NCBI GenBank assembly: GCA_016868175.1
Contig: VGHO01000005.1
Span: 1 to 34,562, forward strand
Reading direction: 5' to 3'
Source: Betaproteobacteria bacterium
GTDB taxonomy: Bacteria > Pseudomonadota > Gammaproteobacteria > Burkholderiales > Burkholderiaceae_E
Length of the DNA: 34,562 bases
Each line of letters begins with the position of its first letter. The first letter of the stretch is position 1. The position numbers and the translations under genes are program-made. This document shows positions 8,706 through 16,731 of this stretch, one piece after another. The notes beneath the pieces are model-generated. The model searched no databases and had not been told where the DNA came from. It saw only the letters and a list, made by a program, of their open reading frames with translations.

Positions 8706-9158
8706 ATGAAAAAGCTGATCATTGCAGCGGCGCTTGCCGCAGCCAGCCTGACGGTGCAGGCAAAAGACATTGTCGACGTCGCTTCGGGCGCCGGCAGTTT
8801 CAACACGCTCGTGAGTCTGGTGCAGAAGGCCGGCCTGGTGAGCACGCTCAAGGGTCCTGGGCCCTTCACGGTATTTGCACCCACCGATGAGGCCTTCGCC
8901 AAAGTCCCCAAGGCCACTCTTGACGGGCTGCTCGCCGACAAGGCCAAGCTCACCGCAGTGCTCACCTACCATGTGGTGCCGGGCGCAGTGATGGCCAAGG
9001 ACGTAAAAGCCGGCAAGGTCAAGACCGTTCAGGGCTCCGAACTCACGATCTCCACCATGGGCGGTGTGAAGGTCGACAACGCCAACGTCACCCGTACCGA
9101 CATCACTGCGTCGAACGGCGTGATCCACGTTATCGACAGCGTGGTGATCCCCAAGTAA
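8706..9158 (+). CDS. Fasciclin (FAS1) domain protein, exported
   Basis: A 150-residue protein starting at the ATG at 8706. A 19-residue signal peptide ([18 protein letters not shown]) is followed by one complete FAS1 domain: [40 protein letters not shown] and the closing [16 protein letters not shown]1 proteins are secreted or periplasmic adhesion/polysaccharide-binding proteins. In proteobacteria, single-domain forms often sit in stress- or light-responsive gene groups. The gene is divergent from the aminotransferase and convergent with the MerR-type regulator. The function here is unknown beyond domain identity. Confidence 0.88.
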   Translation: MKKLIIAAALAAASLTVQAKDIVDVASGAGSFNTLVSLVQKAGLVSTLKGPGPFTVFAPTDEAFAKVPKATLDGLLADKAKLTAVLTYHVVPGAVMAKDVKAGKVKTVQGSELTISTMGGVKVDNANVTRTDITASNGVIHVIDSVVIPK

Positions 9159-9213
9159 GCTCCCGCCTCCCGGTCGCCAGCGCCATCTGCGGGCAGGCCG
9201 GGTTGTAACCAAG

Positions 9214-9226
9214 GGCGGAAACCGCC
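9214..9226. terminator. Weak hairpin between convergent genes
   Basis: GGCGG, an AAA loop and CCGCC form a short perfect hairpin just before the end of the convergent regulator gene (stop at 9229). No T-run follows on either strand, so it is at best a weak bidirectional terminator. Confidence 0.3.
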
Positions 9227-9228
9227 GC

Positions 9229-10419
9229 TCATCCAGTGCGAGGCGAAGCAAGCCTCGACGTGCCCTGGCGGTCGAGCAATGCCATGTCGATCCCTTCGTG
9301 TACTGCAACCCAGTCCAGGGCGTCTTCCATCCTTTCGCGGCACGCTGCCGCCACCCTCCAGAGCCTGTGATGCAGGAGACTGGCGTCGGGCGACATGGTG
9401 CCTGGCCCGGCATCGAGGGCACCACCGGGGTGGGTGTGTGGAGTGCCGCCCAGACACTCCCTGCTGTAGCGTTCGAAGGCCATCAATTGCGCGAGCAACT
9501 CGGCAACATGGCGGGGACATTCACAGGGAAGCTTCGAAGGGATCGCTTGAACCGCCTGCAGGACGCCCAGGGAGAACCGCGGCTCAGATACGGCTACCCC
9601 GGTTGCTGGCGCGGCATTCGGATGGGGTGCGCGAGACTCGAAATCGTGCGCGGCTCTCGCATCCGCATCCGATTCCGGAAGCAATGCGGCGACCGCAAGG
9701 CGCAGACCCGGGTGGTCCACCGGCTCACGGCAAACGCTCACGCCAAGCGCCTGCAACTCCCGTACCGTGGTCTGTGGCCCGAAGCGGTAGAGCACAAGGA
9801 AGCGAGCCTGCGGCAGTTCGGCCACCAGACGCGCCACTGCAGCGCTCTGCGCCCGGTGCAGCGACACCAACTCGATCGCCACGAGGTCGACAGTGTGGCC
9901 GAAACCCAGCACCTGCGCCTCGTCGAAGCCCGCAATCACCCGCGTGACTTCAAGTCCGCTTTGCGCGAGCCCCGGAGCCTGCGAGACCTCGATCAGGCGC
10001 ACGGCGAGTGCCTCACCGCAGACCAGAAGCGAAACCGCACGCCGCGCCTGCGCCAGCGGTGCAGACCTCTGATATTCCCTGTCGTGCCTTGCCTTGAGCG
10101 CGAGAAGTGTGTCGAGCGATGCGCCCGCAACAGCGGGCAGGCTGTGTCCGAGGCGCGAGAGCACGCGGATCAAGGTGGCCCTTGTTGCGTCTTCGGGCAG
10201 GTAGAGGCGCTGGCCGCCAGCGCTCTTCAGTGGCTTGAAGGCCTCGTAGCGCGTTTCCCAGGCACGAAGCGTGGCCTGGGGGATGCCGGTGAGTCGCGCG
10301 ATCGCGCCGATCCTGAGATAGCTTCGGTCCCCGGGCGTGAGGACAACCCGCTCGGCGACTCGCTCGGGATGGGCGGTGAGTATCGTTGGAAGCCCGGTCT
10401 TCGGCATGATCACCCCCAT
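9229..10419 (-). CDS. MerR-family transcriptional regulator with a long C-terminal sensory region (LitR/CarH-like architecture)
   Basis: About 396 residues. Residues ~35-105 are a MerR winged helix: YLRIGAIARLTGIPQATLRAWETRYEAFKP, then GGQRLYLPEDA. The middle (~130-260) has the layout of a B12-binding fold but lacks the DxHxxG cobalamin motif. The C-terminus contains CECPRHVAELLAQLMAFERYS, a conserved-looking Cys-x-Cys-Pro-x-His segment I associate with betaproteobacterial MerR proteins of this type. Start codons at 10434 (TTG), 10419 and 10407 (ATG) are all possible. The gene is divergent from HiPIP-DUF2256-photolyase. Since LitR/CarH proteins control light-induced photolyase and carotenoid genes, I infer it regulates that divergent set, probably by a signal other than B12. 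Confidence 0.8.
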   Translation of the reverse strand: MGVIMPKTGLPTILTAHPERVAERVVLTPGDRSYLRIGAIARLTGIPQATLRAWETRYEAFKPLKSAGGQRLYLPEDATRATLIRVLSRLGHSLPAVAGASLDTLLALKARHDREYQRSAPLAQARRAVSLLVCGEALAVRLIEVSQAPGLAQSGLEVTRVIAGFDEAQVLGFGHTVDLVAIELVSLHRAQSAAVARLVAELPQARFLVLYRFGPQTTVRELQALGVSVCREPVDHPGLRLAVAALLPESDADARAAHDFESRAPHPNAAPATGVAVSEPRFSLGVLQAVQAIPSKLPCECPRHVAELLAQLMAFERYSRECLGGTPHTHPGGALDAGPGTMSPDASLLHHRLWRVAAACRERMEDALDWVAVHEGIDMALLDRQGTSRLASPRTG

Positions 10420-10434
10420 GGATAGATTCTGCAA

Positions 10435-10673
10435 AGGTATTTCTCGAAGATCTTACTCGGTTTTTTCTGCAATTCCTGCGCGCGCAGGTGTATCTTCCAC
10501 ATTTCGGAGACTGCCCGTTCTCGCAGGGTTTCCGCGGGTGGAGCCGAAGGACTTTGGCCCTGATCCGGTTTCCGTCAACGCATTGGATACGCTGGCGTTA
10601 GTCACAGCGGTGCACCGGAGTCTGCGGAGTCTCCTCAACGCCCTCCCCCCCCCTCTCCGCCCCCTCGATTGTC
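10435..10673. promoter_or_regulatory. Divergent intergenic region between the MerR regulator and HiPIP
   Basis: A 240-bp non-coding stretch, longer than most gaps here, separating divergent genes. It contains an AT-richer patch near 10436-10475 beside the regulator start and C-runs just before the HiPIP start (about 10640-10660). It must hold the promoters for both directions. I could not identify a convincing MerR spacer promoter or a LitR-type operator by eye. Confidence 0.4.
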
Positions 10674-10976
10674 ATGACATTTTCCCGACGCGTTTTCATG
10701 CTCACGATCGCCGGAGCAGGTGCTGCCCATATCACTGCCGCCCATGCGCAGGCCAAACTCGACGAGAAAGATCCGCAAGCACAGGCACTTGGCTACGTGG
10801 CCGACGCCACAAAAGTGGATACCAAGAAGTACCCCAAGTACGCAGCAGGGCAAGTGTGTACCAACTGCGCCATCTTCCAGGGCAAGGCCACCGACGCCTG
10901 GGGTGGTTGCCCTCTCTTCGCGGGAAAGCAGGTGGCAGGAAAGGGCTGGTGTACAGCCTGGGCCAAGAAGCCCTGA
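10674..10976 (+). CDS. High-potential iron-sulfur protein (HiPIP)
   Basis: A 100-residue precursor. The N-terminus SRRVFML plus a short hydrophobic stretch ending AAHAQA is a Tat-type signal, expected for a cofactor-loaded periplasmic protein. The mature part has the HiPIP cysteine set Cys62, Cys65, Cys79 and Cys93 (C-x2-C-x13-C-x13-C) with the typical GGCPLF and GWCTAW contexts, binding one [4Fe-4S] cluster. HiPIPs carry electrons from the bc1 complex to photosynthetic reaction centres or oxidases in purple bacteria. It is first in an apparent operon with the DUF2256 and photolyase genes. Confidence 0.93.
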   Translation: MTFSRRVFMLTIAGAGAAHITAAHAQAKLDEKDPQAQALGYVADATKVDTKKYPKYAAGQVCTNCAIFQGKATDAWGGCPLFAGKQVAGKGWCTAWAKKP

Positions 10977-10986
10977 GCGCACGCCG

Positions 10987-11154
10987 GTGCCTCACGCGTC
11001 TGCGGGCACCTTCAAAGGCAACAAAAGGTCGTTGCCGAGCAAGATCTGCGTGGCGTGCCAGCGTGTGATGACGTGGCGCAAGCGCTGGGAGCGGCACTGG
11101 GACGAGGTGAAGTATTGCTCGGAGGCCTGTCGGAAGACAGGACCCCGGCACTGA
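10987..11154 (+). CDS. DUF2256 zinc-ribbon-like small protein
   Basis: A 55-residue protein from a GTG at 10987, ten bases after the HiPIP stop. It shows the DUF2256 signature: KICVACQRVMTWRKRW followed by VKYCSEACR, four cysteines in two C-x2-C / C-x3-C pairs probably binding zinc. Genes of this family are commonly adjacent to cryptochrome/photolyase genes, as here. No biochemical function is established. The start is the only plausible one in frame close to the domain. Confidence 0.8.
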   Translation: MPHASAGTFKGNKRSLPSKICVACQRVMTWRKRWERHWDEVKYCSEACRKTGPRH

Positions 11155-11183
11155 GCCCTGAGCGCTCCAGTCTGGCAGTCGGC

Positions 11184-12710
11184 GTGCGCAACCTGACCGT
11201 TGTACTGGGCGACCAGCTCAACCTCGACGCCTCGGCCTTCGACGGGTTTGATCCGGCCTGCGATGCAGTGTGGATGGCTGAAGTCGACGAAGAGGCCACC
11301 CATGTCCGCTCGGGCAAGCAAAGGATCGCGCTCTTTCTTTCGGCAATGCGGCACTTTGCCGATGCGCTCCGGGCTGCTGGCGTTCTCGTTCACTACCAAC
11401 GGATCGACCACCCCGGCAACCAGGGCAGTCTCGCTGCCCAACTCCGCGCTGCCATCCTTGCGCTCCGGCCGGCAAGCGTGGTGCTCACGTTTCCCGGTGA
11501 CTGGCGGGTTCTGCAGGCGATCCGCACCACGGTCGAACAGGCAGGGCTGGCCCTCGAACTTCGTGAGGATCGCTCCTTTTTTTCCACACCTGGCGAGTTC
11601 TCCGCGCACGCGAAGGGTCGCAAGTCCTTGCGCCTCGAATACTACTATCGGGAACTGAGGCAAAAGCACCGCATTCTGATGCGCGAGGGCGAACCGGAGG
11701 GCGGACAGTGGAACTTCGACCACGACAACCGCGAGTCCTTCGGACCGAAGGGCCCCGGTGCGCTTCCCGCCCGCGTCGCCTTCGCCCCCGATGCCCTCAC
11801 GCGCGAGGTGATCGCGCTGGTTGGGCAACGCTTCGCCAGCCACCCGGGAAGCCTCGCTGATTTTGACTGGCCGGTAACCCGCAGGGAGGCGCTTCTTTCG
11901 CTCGACCGCTTCGTTGCCGAGCGGCTTGCCCTGTTTGGCCGCTACGAAGACGCAATGTGGCCCGGTGAGCCGTGGCTCTACCACTCACAACTCTCGGCGG
12001 CGCTCAACCTCAAGCTGCTCTCCGCGCAGGAGGTGGTGCGGGCCGCGGAGCGCGCATTCCACGAAGGCCTCGCACCGATCGAAAGCGTGGAAGGCTTCAT
12101 TCGTCAGATTCTTGGCTGGCGCGAGTATGTACGCGGTATCTACTGGATGCGGATGCCCGGATACCTCGCACTCAACGCGCTGGGCGCCGACCAGGAGCTG
12201 CCTGCCTGGTACTGGACCGGCAACACCGACATGGCCTGCCTGCGCGATGCGATCACGCAAACCCTCCGGCACGGCTACGCGCACCATATCCAGCGACTGA
12301 TGGTAACCGGACTCTACGCACTTCTCCTCGGGGTGCATCCGCAGCAGGTCCACGCATGGTACCTGGCAGTGTATGTGGACGCTGTGGAGTGGGTGGAACT
12401 TCCCAACACGCTGGGGATGAGCCAATTCGCCGACGGCGGCCTGATGGCAAGCAAGCCCTATGTGGCCACCGGCAAGTACATCCAGCGCATGGGCGGGAAT
12501 TGCACCGGATGTCGCTACAACCCGGCGCTGCGCACTGGCGCGTCAGCGTGTCCGTTCACCACCCTCTACTGGGATTTTCTGCTGCGCCACGAGAAAGCCC
12601 TGAGCCAGAACGCGCGGATGGCCCTGCAGCTAAGGAACCTGGGGCGCCTGAGCCCCGCAGAGCGCGAGGCGGTGATCCAGCGTGCCGCAGCGTTACGGCG
12701 CGCCCCATGA
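11184..12710 (+). CDS. phrB: FeS-BCP cryptochrome/photolyase (PhrB-like (6-4) photolyase)
   Basis: A 508-residue protein from the GTG at 11184, which places the family N-terminus (NLTVVLGDQLN) at the start and matches the ~507-residue length of PhrB; an upstream GTG at 11055 would overlap the DUF2256 gene. The N-terminal half is the alpha/beta antenna domain and the C-terminal half the FAD domain. Four cysteines, one in DMACLRDA, then GNCTGC and SACPF, have spacings of 88, 3 and 13 residues, the arrangement that holds the [4Fe-4S] cluster in PhrB. Such enzymes repair (6-4) photoproducts using light with FAD and a lumazine antenna. The position after DUF2256 and opposite a MerR regulator suggests light-induced expression. 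Confidence 0.9.
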   Translation: MRNLTVVLGDQLNLDASAFDGFDPACDAVWMAEVDEEATHVRSGKQRIALFLSAMRHFADALRAAGVLVHYQRIDHPGNQGSLAAQLRAAILALRPASVVLTFPGDWRVLQAIRTTVEQAGLALELREDRSFFSTPGEFSAHAKGRKSLRLEYYYRELRQKHRILMREGEPEGGQWNFDHDNRESFGPKGPGALPARVAFAPDALTREVIALVGQRFASHPGSLADFDWPVTRREALLSLDRFVAERLALFGRYEDAMWPGEPWLYHSQLSAALNLKLLSAQEVVRAAERAFHEGLAPIESVEGFIRQILGWREYVRGIYWMRMPGYLALNALGADQELPAWYWTGNTDMACLRDAITQTLRHGYAHHIQRLMVTGLYALLLGVHPQQVHAWYLAVYVDAVEWVELPNTLGMSQFADGGLMASKPYVATGKYIQRMGGNCTGCRYNPALRTGASACPFTTLYWDFLLRHEKALSQNARMALQLRNLGRLSPAEREAVIQRAAALRRAP

Positions 12711-12885
12711 GAAGGCTGCAGCCCCGCTCATGTGGCACGGTGTCCGCCGCCACCCTTGGTCAGGCGGAAAGAGAAAAACGGTCGCCAAACCATGAGGCAG
12801 CGACTTCAGGCGCTGGCGCGCGGAGCGCAGCAGGGCTAACCTGATCACGCACGGTGTTTGTGTTGCGCTAGTATCCGCGCAGGTC

Positions 12886-13767
12886 ATGAGTGCCCTTCCA
12901 GCATCCACCGAGCTTCACTCCCCCGCCAGCCTTGAAGAGGCCCTTGGGCTCATGGCGCACGGCGGCCGTCGTCCGCTCGCTGGCGGAACCGACTTCTTCG
13001 CTTCGCTTTCACAGCGCCCCTTCAGGAACCCGCTCGTGGATCTGCAAGGGATTGCCGCGCTGAGGGGGATCCACTTCGCGCGGAGCCCGGAGGGTGCCGA
13101 GACCTTGCGCATCGGCGCTCTCACCACCTGGAGCGATCTGCGCGCAACTCCGCTTCCAGCTGGCCTCGAGGCACTTGCACTGGCTGCAGCCGAGGTCGGG
13201 GGGCGGCAGGTCCAGAATCGGGGCACGCTGGGCGGCAACCTGTGCAACGCATCGCCAGCCGCCGACGGAGTGCCGGTTCTGCTGGCCCTGGACGCCTCGG
13301 TTGCGCTGCAAAGCTCAGGTGGCACGCGCCAGCTCCCTCTTGCTTCCTTCATCCTTGGCAACCGGCGTACTGCCCTTGCGCCCGACGAGTTGCTGGTTGG
13401 CATCGACATCCCCTTGCCCACTTCGCGCGCACGATCGACCTTTCTGAAACTCGGCCATCGGCGCTTCCTCGTGATCTCGGTAACGATGATCAGCGTGCGG
13501 ATCGATGTGGATAACTCGGGACGGATCCAGCGCTGCGCGATCGCAGTGGGGGCGTGCTCGGAGGTGGCACAGCGCTTGCAAGCGCTCGAAGCGCGCCTTG
13601 TGGGCTGCACCGTGGCAAGCGCTGCGGCGTGCGCAGCACAACTTCTGATCGAGGAGAAAGACCGCATGCTCGAGGTGCTGGCACCGATCGACGATGTTCG
13701 CGGCACAGCGCGCTACCGGCGCGACGCACTGTGCACGCTGATTCCACGTGCACTCGCCGCGCAATGA
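12886..13767 (+). CDS. Molybdenum hydroxylase, FAD subunit (CoxM/XdhB/NdhF type)
   Basis: A 293-residue flavoprotein opening the nicotinate operon. FAD-binding motifs are AGGTD at residues 32-36 and NRGTLGGNLCNASPAAD around 111-127; the C-terminal CO_deh_flav_C-like domain covers roughly 180-290. In xanthine-dehydrogenase-family enzymes this subunit receives electrons from the FeS clusters and passes them to the acceptor. The stop overlaps the start of the fused FeS/Mo subunit by 4 bases (ATGA), so the two are translationally coupled. From its neighbours I infer it belongs to a nicotinate (or related N-heteroaromatic) dehydrogenase. The 175 bp upstream show a TAGTAT at 12869 but no convincing -35. 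Confidence 0.88.
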   Translation: MSALPASTELHSPASLEEALGLMAHGGRRPLAGGTDFFASLSQRPFRNPLVDLQGIAALRGIHFARSPEGAETLRIGALTTWSDLRATPLPAGLEALALAAAEVGGRQVQNRGTLGGNLCNASPAADGVPVLLALDASVALQSSGGTRQLPLASFILGNRRTALAPDELLVGIDIPLPTSRARSTFLKLGHRRFLVISVTMISVRIDVDNSGRIQRCAIAVGACSEVAQRLQALEARLVGCTVASAAACAAQLLIEEKDRMLEVLAPIDDVRGTARYRRDALCTLIPRALAAQ

Positions 13768-16715
13768 ACAAGCCCTCCGACACAGGCCTGCGGCAGCTCT
13801 TCCAGGTGCTGCCTCTCGAGATCAACGGCCGCATCGTGGAGGTGCCTGCCGCCTGCGCAACACAGCGGCTCTCGGACGTGATCCGCACTGCGGCCGGGCT
13901 CAGCGGCACCAAGGTGGGCTGCAATGCAGGCGATTGCGGTGCGTGCACCGTTCTGATCGATGGCCGGCAGGCCTGCGCATGCCTGGTTGCGACCGGACAG
14001 TGTCGCGGAATGCGGATCGAAACCGTGGAGTCACTCGCCCACCACGACGGCACGCTCTCGCGACTGCAGCAGGCCTTCGTAGACCACGGTGCGGCGCAAT
14101 GCGGGATCTGTACGCCTGGCATGTTGATGGCGGCCACCGACACGCTGCGTCGCCATCCGCATCCCACCGAGGCGCAGGTCCTCGACGGGCTGGCCGGTGT
14201 GCTTTGCCGCTGCACCGGCTACCGCAAGATCGTGGAGGCGGTTCTGGCCGCAGCCGATTCAGAAGCGGATCCTCGCTTCACTGCGGCGCGGGCAGAGCGC
14301 CCCCTTGTGGCCGCAGCCGGAGCAGCAATCGCAGGTGAATCGGCGGGCCCCGGCGCTGCGCCCGGCAGCCTTTCCATCGCGCAAGTGCATGCGGGCTCAG
14401 CGGTTGGAGCGCGGGTTGAGCGTTTCGACGCCCGCTCCAAGGTTAGCGGACTCGAGCGTTTTGGTGCCGACGAAGCCCCTGCGGACGCCCTGTGGGTCCG
14501 CGTCGTGCGTACCCCCTACCCTCGGGCGCGCTTCAGCTTCGGCGATCTCGAGGCATGGGCACTGGAGCACCCTGGCCTTGCGGGAGTGCTCACGGCCTCA
14601 GACATACCGCACAACCGCTTCGCAATCTTTGCGGCGCTGCGCGACCAGCCGGCACTTGCCGAAGGCGAGGTGCGCTTCGCGGGTGAGGCGATCGCCGCAG
14701 TGGTGGGCGCGCAGGATGCCCTTGCAGCGCTCGACCTGTCCACGCTGCCGATTCATTGGGAGGAACTCGCGCCGCTCAGGGGTATCGATGCTGCACTCGC
14801 GCCGGAGGCCCCTGCAGTGCATGCGCGCTGGCCCGACAACATCCTGTGCCGCGGCCGGGTGGTTTCGGGCGATCTCGAGGCGGTGGAGCGGGGCGCAGCG
14901 CATCGGCTCGGGCTGTGCATGCGCACGCAGCATGTGGAACACGCCTACATCGAGCCCGAGGCCGGATGGGCCACCTGGGATACCGACGCTGGCGATCCAC
15001 GCGTCACGCTCTTCGTCTGCACACAAACCCCCTACATGGACCGCGACGAGATCGCATTCATGTTCGGGCTGGATGCGGAGCAGGTGCGCATCAGACCCTC
15101 TGCGGTGGGCGGCGGTTTTGGCGGCAAGCTCGACCTCTCGGTGCAACCCCTGCTTGTTGCTGCCGCAAGGCGATTCGGCCGTCCTGCACGCATCGTCTAC
15201 GAGCGGCCCGAGTCGATGCTGTCCACCACCAAGCGCCACCCGGCGGTGATGTCGGCAACACTCAGCGGAGACGCCGCAGGAGGTTTGCTGGCCTACGACT
15301 TTGCCGGAGACTTCAATACCGGAGCCTACGCCTCCTGGGGACCCACCGTGGCCAACCGGGTACCGATTCACGCGGCAGGCCCCTACCGATGGCGCGCAGT
15401 GCGGGCCTTGACCCGTGCAGTCATCACCAACGACCCGATCGCCGGAGCGTTCCGCGGCTTCGGTGTTCCCCAGTCCACCCTCCTCGGCGAAGCACTGATC
15501 GACGCCTTTGCTTCCCGGATCGGCGCCGATCCGCTCGAGTTGAGGCATGCCAACGCCTTGCGCGCAGGAGATCACACTGCCACTGGCCAGTTGCTGCCTG
15601 CGAGCGTGGGTCTGCGCGCCTGCCTCGACGCGCTCCGTCCCGCATGGAATCGGGCGCGCGCTGCGCTCAACGCATGGCGCCGCGACCTGTCAAGCCTCTC
15701 CGCGTCGCTTCGGCCTTGCACATGGTCGGCCTCGGATCCGCATGGCAGGGATGCTTCGGTCTTGCGCCGCGGCCTGGGAATCGCCTGCATGTGGTACGGC
15801 ATCGGCAATACCGCCATGGCGAATCCCTCCACCATGGAGATCGGCCTCAAGCCCGACGGTCGTTTTGTGCTCTTCAACGGGGCAGTCGAAATCGGCCAGG
15901 GCACCGCAACCATCCTGCCCCAGATCGCTGCCGATGCACTCGGTGTTCCGCTCGCCCTGATCGACCAGACCGGCGCCGACACCTCGCTCACCCTCGATGC
16001 GGGCAAGAGTTCGGCCTCGCGCCAGACCTTCGTGTCGGGCAATGCAGCCCGACTTGCTGCGCTGGACCTGCGTGCGCGCCTGCTCGAACTCCTCGGCGTG
16101 TTTGAACCCGCCCAACTCCACCTCGCGGACGGCAGGATCCGCGCCGGGCCGGTCGAGCGCGCGCTACGAAGCATGCCCTGCGATGCGCGGGGACTGATCG
16201 CGGTGGGTCATGCAAGCTTCAACCCGCCCACGGTTGCACTCGATGGCGACGGGCAGGGGGTTCCCTACGCCACCTACGGCTTTGCAGCGCAGTTCGCCGA
16301 GGTTGAAGTGGATCTTGCGCTCGGCACGGTGCGGGTGCTCGCAATCCATGCCGCGCACGACGTGGGGCGTGCGATCAATCCAACGCAGGTCGAGGGCCAG
16401 ATCCACGGAGGTATCGCGCAAGGTCTCGGCCTTGCGCTGATGGAAGACTACGTGGCGCAGCGCACCGACAACCTGCACGACTACCTCATCCCTACCGTGG
16501 GCGACGTACCGCCGATCACGGTGCATCTGGTGGAAGACCCCGAGCCGCTCGGACCCTTCGGTGCGAAGGGAGTGGGCGAGCCCGCACTGATCGCCACAGC
16601 GCCTGCGATCCTCAACGCAATCTGTGACGCCACGGGGGTGCGGATCACCGAGGTGCCGGTCACCCCCGACCGGCTTCGCGCAGCACTGCTGGCCTCGGCT
16701 GGGGCACTGCAGTGA
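13764..16715 (+). CDS. Molybdenum hydroxylase, fused [2Fe-2S] and molybdopterin subunits (probable nicotinate dehydrogenase)
   Basis: A 983-residue protein. Residues 1-165 form the small subunit: plant-type [2Fe-2S] cysteines at 53, 58, 61 and 73, and the second cluster at 113, 116, 148 and 150 (CGICTPG, CRCTGY). A linker of about 60 residues leads to the molybdopterin subunit (RFDARSKVSGLERFGAD, the Mo-co motif GGGFGGK, AFRGFG, and the expected catalytic glutamate, about residue 939, in KGVGEPAL). These enzymes hydroxylate N-heterocycles with water. In Eubacterium barkeri nicotinate dehydrogenase the molybdenum subunit is split in two; here the FeS and Mo parts are instead fused. Nicotinate as substrate is inferred from the reductase and enamidase genes in the same operon; a related pyridine carboxylate is possible. 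Confidence 0.85.
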   Translation: MNKPSDTGLRQLFQVLPLEINGRIVEVPAACATQRLSDVIRTAAGLSGTKVGCNAGDCGACTVLIDGRQACACLVATGQCRGMRIETVESLAHHDGTLSRLQQAFVDHGAAQCGICTPGMLMAATDTLRRHPHPTEAQVLDGLAGVLCRCTGYRKIVEAVLAAADSEADPRFTAARAERPLVAAAGAAIAGESAGPGAAPGSLSIAQVHAGSAVGARVERFDARSKVSGLERFGADEAPADALWVRVVRTPYPRARFSFGDLEAWALEHPGLAGVLTASDIPHNRFAIFAALRDQPALAEGEVRFAGEAIAAVVGAQDALAALDLSTLPIHWEELAPLRGIDAALAPEAPAVHARWPDNILCRGRVVSGDLEAVERGAAHRLGLCMRTQHVEHAYIEPEAGWATWDTDAGDPRVTLFVCTQTPYMDRDEIAFMFGLDAEQVRIRPSAVGGGFGGKLDLSVQPLLVAAARRFGRPARIVYERPESMLSTTKRHPAVMSATLSGDAAGGLLAYDFAGDFNTGAYASWGPTVANRVPIHAAGPYRWRAVRALTRAVITNDPIAGAFRGFGVPQSTLLGEALIDAFASRIGADPLELRHANALRAGDHTATGQLLPASVGLRACLDALRPAWNRARAALNAWRRDLSSLSASLRPCTWSASDPHGRDASVLRRGLGIACMWYGIGNTAMANPSTMEIGLKPDGRFVLFNGAVEIGQGTATILPQIAADALGVPLALIDQTGADTSLTLDAGKSSASRQTFVSGNAARLAALDLRARLLELLGVFEPAQLHLADGRIRAGPVERALRSMPCDARGLIAVGHASFNPPTVALDGDGQGVPYATYGFAAQFAEVEVDLALGTVRVLAIHAAHDVGRAINPTQVEGQIHGGIAQGLGLALMEDYVAQRTDNLHDYLIPTVGDVPPITVHLVEDPEPLGPFGAKGVGEPALIATAPAILNAICDATGVRITEVPVTPDRLRAALLASAGALQ

Positions 16716-16731
16716 TGTCTGGGCCGCTTGC

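Noticed and set aside
10337-11068. Plus-strand open frame across the regulator-HiPIP gap
   Set aside because: It overlaps HiPIP in another frame and the regulator antisense, and shows no domain.
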